64,000 nt of DNA from Odontesthes bonariensis (taxonomy: Eukaryota; Chordata; Actinopteri; Atheriniformes; Atherinopsidae), in NCBI RefSeq assembly GCF_027942865.1, contig NC_134517.1:16312009-16376008 (forward strand). The letters run 5' to 3'. The translations under genes and the position numbers were made by a program. Within the stretch, counting starts at the first letter, position 1; every line of letters starts with the position of its first letter. The notes under the pieces were generated by a model. That model was not told where the DNA came from, did no database searches, and saw only the letters and a list, made by a program, of their open reading frames with translations. Below, piece after piece: positions 49,712 to 59,590 of this stretch.

Positions 49712-52700
49712 CTGGTTGTAGCATAGTGCTAGCTACATACATGTTACTCATAGATTTATATGAATTGCCATCAGTCAGCTGACAACTGCGACTGAACACT
49801 TTAGTCCCTCTTCTTTGTTCAGGAGACCCGTCTGCTCCTGGATCCTGAGAGAAACAGAAAATATAAGGAAAGCTGCACTATCAGTCTCAAAACAAGAATC
49901 TTGATTTGATTTGAATCTTATGGTTTATCAAACCGGAGCACTCTCGGTTTACTGCATTTTATAAGTTTGCATCTCTGTTACAGATAGTGACCTAAATGGG
50001 AATATCTTTACGTATGTTGTCTGAATATAATGAATAAGATGTTTGTTGAGAACCATGCAGTCTCTGATTTACTTTTGTTTATAACTGCAATACGAGAAAT
50101 TACTGAGTGACTAATTAGTATTTCACTTCGGATGACGGTACATAGACTCTGGAGGTAATGGTAAATTAGTAAAAAACTAATGAATAACTTATCGATAGGA
50201 TGCACCAGTGCCGGTACAGAAAAAGGGTGTCGAATGAACTGGTGATTATTCAGTACTCAGTAACCTTTATTCAAGCAAAGAGATTCCAGTGCTGGTTCAA
50301 GGCCGGTGCTAAGTTGGTTCTACAAAGAACTAACTGGAGAACAACATGGCCGCGTTGTTATGTTACTTCAAAGGTCTCTTCCAATACATATTTAAACTCT
50401 CCCATATTACTATTATACTCTAAATTCCTTTAGAGGACCACGTTGCAGGGAGACAGTTTGTCCTCATATGTCCCAGTGTTTGATTCTTTTTTTTTCTGAA
50501 AACTGATTTATAAATGCTGTTTTGAAGACAGTCATCAGTGTAAAAGGTCTTTGCAATGCTGACAGGTGTCTCCAAAAGCAGACCGGTACACATGAATGGT
50601 ACTGCAAACGGGATTTCTGCATGTCTCAATCAGGATCCTTAAACCTCCAGCTGACAATGTTTGCAAATGTGGCTGCAAAATTTAGTAATTGGGCTGAAAA
50701 CTGGGACTGTAAATGCCACTCTGTGTGGCACACTGGTGTTCAAATGCTCCACCACCGATACTGGAACATAAACAGTGGGAAAATGAGAAGAACGCCGTAT
50801 CTGGTGGACACTCAAACTATGAAACCCAAAGGTGAAACTCTGGTCACACAGCTGAGAACTTGTTCATGACTGAGAATTAAATCTGTCTCTAACACTCACC
50901 ACACTGAGCATAATGAGCAGAATTGAGATACTTTACCACAAGAAAGTGAATCATTCTTTTGGTGTACATAAAAAAACAAACATATACGCAACACGTATGT
51001 CTAATGAAACCCACAAAACTCCTGATGTTTCCCTGCACGGCAGAAAGTATTAAACTTTATCCGCAGGACTGAAAGAGGACAACCCTTTAAGTCCCGATTG
51101 ACGTCTCATTCACTGTTGTAGTTTAACAAGCAGCAAGCTATTGTGAGATTAAGTTAAGGTATTAGTCTAATCACATGTAGTAGGCCTATAGAAAGAAAAT
51201 CAGTCCAAATTGTTGTTAAAAATGAAGGCTAAAAGCTGCTGAGACACATTCTAGTACTTGAAAAGAATGGAAAGTTATCGACTGGTCAAGGTATCATGAG
51301 ACCCGTAAATGTGTTTTACACAACAAATAGTTTAGTGGCTCCACAGTTCAAATGATTCATTCTAAGATTGGAGCAGGGGGTCTCTGAACTTGCTCCATTT
51401 TAGTTGAAGACTTATTTTGCACACTACCATACAGAACACCATTAATCATTCTAACGTTTTTTTTCGTACGCGCACATCTCCGTGCATGCACTTAATGATG
51501 AATGACCTCCTTGTTCAGCTCACGAGTTTGCACTCCCAGCGAAGATGGAAACCCGGTTGAGTCAAATTGACACCCATCATTTACACCCCCCCCTCCCCTT
51601 GGTATGGAGGGTCACCTTCTGATTATTTAGTCTTCAGATATAAAAAAAAAAAAGGGGGGCTTGTTCCCAAGTCTGCTAGTGAAAACTGCAGCAAACTCTT
51701 TAAGTTAAAAGACAACCATCTGTGCACACTGGGTCTGATTACCACTGTTGGTATGTCTTCCATAAACTGTTTATTTGTATGAGGAGGTATGTAGTTAGCC
51801 GATGTATGTATTTATGTTGACTGTCTCACTGGACGGTGCAGTGGTGTGAAAACACACCGTGGTTAACGGTTGTACAGTTGCGGACCACCAGCCACGTTCT
51901 CCCACAAGGCCATTTGCAGGATCCTGAGTCATCAAGTCTCACAGTTTACTTAACGGAATAAGAAATATGGAGGAAACTGGTAGCTGGAGACCGCTGTTTC
52001 CTTCCACGTCCTTAAAACCGCAGACTCTCAGATACCTACGCTGTTTTGTTCCACGGCCCAACATCTGTGACGATAGATGAAGGAGAACGCGTATAACTCA
52101 CACGTGCACATAAACAAAGGTACATACTGACTGATTTGCACACACGGAGCAATCTGCTGTCTGTCAAAGCTACATCGATTGTGTTAAACATGAATCTGCA
52201 AGAAAAAAAAAAACAATCCGAGGGGATTGGATCACACACGTTCAGTGCTGCTATGAATGGCAATTGATGTGCTCTTATATATTGACACTTATATATTAAC
52301 TTATACTACTTTATACTGCCTATAAAATATCATCTGACTGCATTTTAAAGACCTTGTTACTCCGAGGGCCTCTTGAATTCAAACTAAATGTGTCACGGTC
52401 AATCAAGTTGTTTTTGTAATGTTCTGTGATTATGGAATGACGTCATCATAAACATTCTCCATGTTTTGTATTCTAGTTTACTTCTGCACCTTGGTTAGAT
52501 TGGCCTTCTGTCCTATTTCATTTGTGCATTGTGTTTTGCTCGTCGTTCTTCTTTCACAGCAGGTTTAAGTTGCTACATCTGTCATTACCTTCCCCAATAT
52601 TAACTGAATTTAGCTGAATAATACTTTATACAAAGGAAAATTCTATTAATGCAGTATGAATTAAATAACTAAATAAACAACAAAATTAAAAAACACTGAA

Positions 52701-52937
52701 AATACAAAAATCAGTTGACAAACTCACTGCCAGATCCTTGTCTTTTCACCTTGAGCTTGGTTTCTTGTGCAGCTCTTTGTCTGGATGTGTTTTTTGGTAT
52801 TTGTTTGGACGGTTTGAATTCCAGCTCGAGTGTGTGCAAATTTCAACAAAGTATTCTACGTCCTCCTAATCTAACTAGGTGGATTAGTTAGACTAGTCTG
52901 GAGCCGCCATCATAAGGCAAAAGGAAGCGTAGATGAG
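49712..52937. other. no gene recognised
   Basis: Anonymous sequence. The stretch 50205-50345 ('CACCAGTGCCGGTACAG', 'CCAGTGCTGGTTCAAGGCCGG') looks like a degraded transposon fragment but its borders could not be set. Confidence 0.45.
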
Positions 52938-53100
52938 CAGTCTATCACAGGGCCGAATGGACCACACATGCTCACACTTATATATATATATATATATATG
53001 GTCAATTTAGAATAACCAATTAACCCAACATACCTGTGACGTTGGAAGGAAGACGGAGCCCCCGGAGAGAACCCACACATGCAGAACATGCAAACTCAAG
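52938..53100 (-). repeat. antisense partial copy of the GGGCGGCACGGTGG-type repeat
   Basis: The plus strand reads 'CTATCACAGGGCC', 'GGTCAATTTAGAATAACCAATTAACC', 'GGAGAGAACCCACACATGC' and 'GAACATGCAAACTC', the reverse complement of the copy at 57468-57758. A TA microsatellite (about 52979-52999) is embedded. Confidence 0.75.
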
Positions 53101-53249
53101 CAACAAGCATGGTTGCTCTTCTCTGTGCCCTGTACTGACTCCCAGTGGAGATACTATGCAGTGCTCTTTTTTTCATTTATTTCTTAATAAATCATTAACC
53201 TTTGTTTCTGGGGATAAATGTCATGTGTAAGAAGTTTGTGTAAAAAAAA

Positions 53250-53321
53250 AACCCGAAAGAGGCAAGGCGAGGCAATTTTATTTATAGAGCACAATTCATA
53301 CACAAGGCAAGAAATAAAAAA

Positions 53322-53357
<36 letters not shown>

Positions 53358-53560
53358 TTTAATAAAAAAACATTAAAAATAATCATTAATTAATTAATTT
53401 AAAAGTGAAGAGTGCAGATAAAATACTTTCAGGTGTCATATGCACAGCTAAATAGAACTGTTTTCAGCCTGGATTTAAACATTGTCAGAGTTGAGGCCTG
53501 TCTCACATCTTCTGGAAGACTGTTCTAGATTTTAGAGTACACTTTTGATTTTGTACTGTC
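53250..53560. repeat. dispersed teleost repeat with (AAT)n tract
   Basis: It starts 'GGCGAGGCAATTTTATTTATAGAGCACA', then an AAT tract (53324-53356). It continues 'AGAACTGTTTTCAGCCTGGATTTAAACATTGTCAGAGTTGAGGCC' type sequence, familiar from fish repeats. Non-coding. Confidence 0.65.
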
Positions 53561-56104
53561 ATTTGCATTATTTTGATCTTGAGGTTAATTATTTTTGATC
53601 CGTTGATTTTGAGCTCACTGACAGAGCCCAGCTTTCAAAACGCTGTCATGAGAAGGTGACCGTGGAAACATGTGGAACTGTGACCACTCTCAGTTCCTTA
53701 AGGAGACTGTGTTAGAATGTCATCAGCTACAACAGCAAAAGATCCGTACTAGACTGATAGGAACTCGCAATGATATCTCTCTGACATAAGAAAGAAGTTG
53801 AGTTTGAACATTTGAGCATTCAATGCAATTCATGTTGATGTGTATAATTGCAATATTCTGACCAGCGTTCCTGTACAAGGACTTAGTTTGTTTTCTGTAA
53901 GCAGATGGCCTGTTGCAGCTTGTCACGCACGCAAACTGACGGTCGATTGAATATTCGTGTGTGTCTGTGTGGGTGTGCTGACGCTTGCTGTTGATTACTC
54001 TCTGTGGGACTGTGAACTGCTGATGAAACTTCCAAGTCCTCCTTTCATCTTTTCCTCAGCTCCTCTCCTTGACCTCAATGGAAAACGTCTTGGGGTTAAG
54101 GAAAAAAGTTAAATATATCCGTGTCACAAGCTGCTCACTCTCACCCTCCCGCTCTTGTATTTATCCACATGAATCGCAGTATTTATGGATGAAAACAGGA
54201 TTGAAGGACGGAATTATCTCCTTTCTTTCGTAAAAGGATGGTCCGGTGTATCCTATGCTAAAGGAGATAATAATGAAAGCGTTGCAGCTTCTTTTTATTG
54301 GCATTTGGAGAATTTGAACAGCTCTTATGTTGGCTGCTGCTTCGATATGTCCAGGTCATTTCACTCAGTTAGGAGGTTTGATTGGACCCTCTGTCTATTC
54401 CTCTTGCAATTATGATAAAAAATAGATGGTAGTTAGAAAAATGCAGCAGAAATAAAACTACTATCCTTTCCCTCCGAAATGTGGAAGTGTCACCTCATAA
54501 TAAACGGCATTACCAAATGAAATACCTCAAAACTTTTACCTCAATTGGCGGCGAGTATCACAGATCTTTTCATCTGTAATGGTCTTTTGTTTTTTTCCAA
54601 GCTTGTGATTTAGCAATAAAGGGCGAGCGCAAAGTTAAACCCCATGACACCACATTGAGTAATATCAATCAAACCGCGCTTCTTATGAGTATCATTACAT
54701 AGATCTCATCATTTGTGGTGGTTGCGTTTAATATCGAAACCTTCAGACATTGCTGTTGGTGAGCCTGACAAGACTGAACCGGCCAGATTTAGCTGTTTCT
54801 TTGGTTCATCTGATATTTGGTGCCCTGGTTCCTGTGTCGATTGTCTTGCAGAACTGGAGCGACGGGTACAGACATAAAGCTGGCATGTGATGACTAATCT
54901 CCTGTTTCCTTTCCTTTTTTTTCCCCCCCAAAAGGCTGCCAAGCCCTCATCAAGCTGTCTGACATGTGAAAAGAAAGTAGATTTTTCTGATATCTAAATG
55001 GTTGTCCGCATCAAACCAAACACACAAAATTCTGGAAACATAAAATGATGGTTTGGCTCAAATTGAATTGGCATATATTTCTAAATGAATCTCAGCTCAG
55101 ATAAAACATGTAGGTAGTAGATACTGCATAATATCACGTGGAAGTATATATCATGTGTACAAAAAAAAGGAATCAATACAATTTGTTGTTGTAAGACAGC
55201 GGTCAATCATCATTCCCACACCCCAGAATTTTAACATAAAAAATGTTCAGAACACGTCATGATGCCGAGCGACCACATAGTGGCGCTGTCTGATCTCACC
55301 GCCGGAGTCTGAGCAGGTTCCAGCAGAGTTATCACAGTCTGGCTGAGAAGTGAATGTGTCTTCACAAACTTCACTGCTCAGAAACCACAGGTCAAGCCAC
55401 CAAAACACAAGAACACACAGTGGACTAATTAGGTCGAAAATCCAGGCGTTGTTAGTCAAGATCACAAGACACGAGAGCATAAAATGCATGTAAAGAAATT
55501 AGGTGAAGTAACATCGTTGTAATGTATCATTATCTCTGGGAAATAATAGTGAAGATGCAGCATATCTATGGAACATTTCGAACCAATAAGCAATAAAATG
55601 TTGGGTATTTGCTGTAATGAGTCTATGATTAAAGTATTTGTCACATTGCACAATGCAATAGAATCAAATACAACTCCCCCATAAACTGTGGTCACTACAG
55701 TCAAGTCATGTTAATATGAATGAACTCGTGTCTGACACGTCTGTAACTGTCCTCTTGTTGATTCATTATGACTCCTCTTAATCTCATAGAGATAAGAATG
55801 ATTTTGAACAGATAATGCCTTGTGGAAGGAAGTTTTTACACAAGATTTGACGGGCAAGTGCGTTTAGGGTGTGTCTGACCAAGTTACTGCTATTTTCTAT
55901 TCTTTCTATTCTATCTGAATCAAATCAAACGTGACAAACCGTGTTGTAAAAATGCTTTCAGCTCAATTACCAAACCTGGGTTAATCAGAGCTGAGTAAGC
56001 AGCGGAGGTCAGGGTCACAACCTCAAATCGGGATGGAGACAGATAAGACAGTTGCTGCTGGGTTAAGTTAGAATAAGCCTCTGCTCATAATTTTTCAAAT
56101 CTTG
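53561..56104. other. no gene recognised
   Basis: Anonymous intergenic sequence; no supported coding exon. Confidence 0.5.
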
Positions 56105-56216
56105 GGCTTTTGTGGGTGGAATTTGTGAGGATGTCCCTTTGAGTAGCATATCGATAAGCCTGCCATTGTGAAAGTATTGGGGGTTCCCTTTCTGCAAATG
56201 TCACACAGAGGTACAG
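56105..56216. repeat. 112-bp direct repeat, copy A
   Basis: Aligned by eye to 58201-58312 over 112 bp with five substitutions and no indels. It begins GGCTTTTGTGGGTGGAATTT and ends CAGAGGTACAG. Confidence 0.95.
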
Positions 56217-56342
56217 ATGGAGAATGGAAAAAAGAGAAAGACAGGGTGTTCACAAGAGAGAATGAAAAAGTGGACAGTTTCAGCATGAGTGACAGTCTGG
56301 CTATGTATTCTCTCTTACACCCTCTCTGGCATCTGCCTGTAG

Positions 56343-56366
56343 ACTGCACACACACACACACACACA
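56343..56366. repeat. short (CA)n microsatellite
   Basis: About 11-12 CA units. Confidence 0.85.
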
Positions 56367-57095
56367 AGCTGGCCATGTATCCAGAGAGGTAAAAAAAACA
56401 ACAACTAGATCCTGAATCCTCTGACATATTACTCAGACGCTACAGGCTAAAAACTGTGTTTGTTGCTGCATGTTACTAATGGTTACTCCTACAGTTGCAT
56501 CACTTTCGAGCTCTTTGCCAGACAAGGGTGTATTACAGAACAATAATGAGCAAATATTTCTTAAGTCTCCGCTGAGATGTTCTGAAATGTCCAGCCAAAA
56601 CCTGTACGGACGATGTGTGCCACCCAGTCATTAATCAGCCACGGTCAACAACTGGTCTCTTCTGTTGGATTCCGGTGAACACACAACTCATTAATGGCTT
56701 AACAAAGAGAGGGGCAGCTTGGTAGAAGAAAACAAATTGTATGAGCTCAAAAAAGATCTTTGTGCTGAATGAGTTCCAGTGACATATTTTCAGCAACTCC
56801 CAGAAAGTCCAGAGGTAACGAAGCTAGAGGATTGTTTTACTACTCCTGTTGAGTGTGGGTCAACCACCAGCAGCGCACATTCACAGAGGCACTTTTGCTC
56901 TTGTGCTCGCCTACATTACAACATTACAATGCAAGTCTTCAAACGTATCCTTGAATAGCTTTCACTCGTTTGTCACTGTAAAGCCCTTACTTTGCACAGA
57001 TTCTTTTCCTTTAAATGAGTATTATTTATAAGACAGACAAGGTGAGGTTCCCTATAGTGGCTATACATTTAAATTACAGAGATATTCAAGCCGTC
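56367..57095. other. no gene recognised
   Basis: Anonymous sequence left of the nested transposon block. Confidence 0.5.
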
Positions 57096-57845
57096 CACGC
57101 CATGGTCCCAGATTTCCTCTCACACCACCACAGAGGCTGTTTTTTGCACCTTTCACTGATAACACCCCGGGTGGTCTTCGTCATCTTTGGCACATAGACA
57201 GCCAGATATCCCCGTTTCCCCCGAAAGCAGCTGAAACATGGACTCATCTGACCACAGAACATGTGTCCACCGTCTTTTTTGGCCATGTGAGATGAGCCCG
57301 TAAATTTCACATTTAAAGCTGCTCCCAGGCCCATGTGTCCGTATTGATCACAGGGGCACGAAGGTCATTGAACTGTTGCGTCTGTCCTTTGGCTTGATGC
57401 ACTGAGATTTTCCCAGACTCCTTGAATCTTTTCAAAATATTACGCACTGTAGATATTGAAAGACGGGCTGCACGGTAGGTGTGCTGTTTAGCACCGTCGC
57501 CTCACAGCAAGAGAGTTCCTGGTTCCTGGTTCGAACGGGGTCCTTTCTGTGTGGAGTTTGTATGCGTGGGCTCTCTCTGGGTACTCTGAATTACTCCCAA
57601 ATCATACATATTAGGCTAGTTGGTGTCTCTGAGCCTAAATTGTCCCTGGGAGTGAATGTGAGCATGCTTGGATGTTTGTCTCTGTGTGGCCCTGTGATGG
57701 ACTGGACAGGTGTAACCCCCGCCTCCCGCCCAATGACAGCTGGGATAGGCTCCGACCATCTAACTTTTTTAACTGTTTTGCAGGCATCAAATTGTTTCAT
57801 TTGTTCGTTCAATAAAGTTTCAACTTGATCAATAAATGACAAATT
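57096..57845 (-). mobile_element. DNA transposon remnant interrupted by a second repeat
   Basis: 57096-57467 and 57759-57845 together resemble one transposon common in fish, in antisense: 'GGACTCATCTGACCACAGAACATGTGTCCAC', 'CTTGAATCTTTTCAAAATATTACGCACTGTAGAT', then after the insert 'GCAGGCATCAAATTG' and 'CAATAAAGTTTCAACTTGATC'. The coding part is broken by stops and by the insertion. It is probably the same family as, or close to, the element at 31888-32850. Confidence 0.6.
57468..57758 (+). repeat. near-complete copy of the GGGCGGCACGGTGG-type repeat, nested
   Basis: It starts GGGCTGCACGGTAGGTGTGC, runs through 'CACCGTCGCCTCACAGCAAGAG', 'CTTTCTGTGTGGAGTTTGTATG', 'CCTAAATTGTCCCTGGGAGTG' and 'GGCCCTGTGATGGACTGG', and ends 'CAGCTGGGATAGGCTCC'. 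It is the best preserved of three copies in the window and sits inside the transposon at 57096-57845. Confidence 0.85.
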
Positions 57846-58200
57846 CAGGTGTTTGTTGTGTTTTGAAAAAGAAAAGGCGCCAACCTTTTTGAACATAAGG
57901 TTTGTGTAATCGTTGTAAATCTCAGCTGCAGTTAGCATTGAGCGCTAACTGGTTAATGGTGTAAACTAGCAAACCATACTGGTGTAAAACTTTTTCGTGT
58001 TAGCCTTTTCAATAGGAGCATGCAGATGTACGCAGTGCATCAACATATGGTCTGAACATCAATGGGATGGATTGTGGTTAATAGTTTAATCTTGACATTT
58101 TCTCCTTCTGATGAAAGTAGACACTAACCTACAATTCAAAACAGCCCTAACACAAACAGTAACAGTATTGTGACTTTTCAGTATCGTGTTATCTGCATTA
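57846..58200. other. no gene recognised
   Basis: Anonymous AT-rich sequence. Confidence 0.5.
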
Positions 58201-58312
58201 GGCTTTTGTGGGTGGAATTTGTGAGGATGTCCCTTTGAGTAGCATCTCGGTAAGCCTGCCATTGTGAAAATGTTGGGGGTTCCCTTTCTGCAAATGTCTC
58301 ACAGAGGTACAG
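58201..58312. repeat. 112-bp direct repeat, copy B
   Basis: Second copy of the segment at 56105-56216, same orientation, 2,096 bp apart. It ends 27 bp before the hAT MITE. Confidence 0.95.
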
Positions 58313-58339
58313 TATGGTGACTTTAAATACAGTAACTAT

Positions 58340-58886
58340 CAGAGATGGGACCAAGTCACACATGTGCAAGTCTCAAGTAAGTCTCAAGTCTTAGCTTTCA
58401 AGTCTCAAGTAAGTCCCACGTAATTTTTCTTAGGCAAGTCAAGTCAAGTCCTGTAATAGGTCAAGTCAAGTCACCTTATTATTGCAATTTTACCTGAAGA
58501 ATCTGATCTTAATAAAGTGAAAAGACAAGATATAAGTAACTGTCAGTAAACATCATTGGCCAATGTGTCCAACCTGTCCACCCCATATCATATCAAGCTA
58601 ACGTTAGCTAACTACCGACTAGGCTAACAGGATAATATTAGCTAATTTGACAAGCACTTACTGGTCAGAATGGATCTTCAAATGACGAACAAAGTTAGAA
58701 GTTATACTAGATGCTTAACACTCAAGTCATTGAGTCTCAAGTCAAGTCAAGTGCCGAGTCTTTAACTTCCAAGTCCGAGTCGAGTCTCAAGTCTTTTATT
58801 TTTTGTCAAGTCAAGTCACAAGTCATCAAAACAGCAACTCGAGTCAACTTGAGTCCAAGTCACAGTGACTTGAGTCCCCATCTCTG
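58340..58886. mobile_element. hAT-type MITE with perfect 8-bp target duplication
   Basis: The ends are CAGAGATGGGACC... and ...GTCCCCATCTCTG, inverted repeats. The identical octamer GTAACTAT flanks both sides (58332-58339 and 58887-58894). The interior is built of many CAAGTC / AAGTCTCAAGT / GAGTC sub-repeats near both ends and a unique centre (about 58480-58720). No ORF. The length is 547 bp. The intact target duplication shows fairly undisturbed ends. Confidence 0.93.
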
Positions 58887-58894
58887 GTAACTAT

Positions 58895-59242
58895 GCAACT
58901 GTGTGAAAATTAAAAATATTCTAATAGTTTTGTAAAGGAACAAACAGTCATAGTAATAACTGTGAACCTTTTTACAGTATCTTCCTGGCATCCAGGAAAC
59001 AATAATTTAGTGTTAATTTGCAGCAACCTTTTCACAATGTCAGCGTTGGAAGAACCACAATGACAAACACTTACCAGAAGGGGACAAAACATTGTTTATT
59101 GGGTCCATAAGACCGAAGCAGGCACTGATCTGAATGGGGTGCTTGCTGCCAAACCCTAATCAATCAGAGTACTACAGTGGGACTCGTGTATCCCTTTTCC
59201 AGGTCTGAAGGAGGAGCCTCGGTGGAGGAAGTAGCTGCACAG
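58895..59242. other. dcbld2 upstream flank
   Basis: No gene seen; GC content rises toward 59200, consistent with the approach to a promoter. Confidence 0.5.
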
Positions 59243-59247
59243 ATTGG
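59243..59247 (+). promoter_or_regulatory. dcbld2: inverted CCAAT box (ATTGG) upstream of dcbld2
   Basis: AGATTGGCTGAG lies 241 bp before the start codon, in a short GC-richer region without TATA. It would fit an NF-Y-bound promoter; the start of transcription is not visible. Confidence 0.35.
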
Positions 59248-59464
59248 CTGAGCGAGTGTGGAGCAGTTACCTCCTCCATAGTGAGCGTGTCGCAAACCAC
59301 TGGATCGTTAAACGACAAGTAAAAAAAAAAAGAAAAAAAAAAAAGAGAATCATCCTCAAGAGGAAACCACGCGTGAATTCGCCCTCAACGACTCGAGGAT
59401 TTCTGCTTCTTTTTGTTTCCTCGGTCCAGGTTGAAGCGGTGCAGCCGGTCCAGAAGCGAGCATT

Positions 59465-59503
59465 ATGCATTCAGACTGCAGGCTGCTATGGGCAGAGCGG
59501 TAA
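59465..59503 (+). other. uORF overlapping the dcbld2 start codon
   Basis: ATG CAT TCA ... CGG TAA, 12 codons plus stop, in a different frame. It begins 23 nt before the main ATG and ends 13 nt after it. Its initiation context is weak (CATTATGC), so leaky scanning is expected. It applies only if the transcript starts upstream of 59465. Confidence 0.6.
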
Positions 59504-59590
59504 TGGTGGGCAGGGGACCGACAGGGGCCGGGGTTCTCGTCCTGTCGATTCTCATCATTCTCACCGCTGAAGGCTGTCGAGCGCAGAAAG
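59488..59590 (+). CDS. dcbld2: dcbld2 exon 1: signal peptide
   Basis: 103 nt coding, ending CAGAAAG| before GTTTGTG. The shadow ORF in this frame continues past the donor but is intronic there. Confidence 0.85.
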
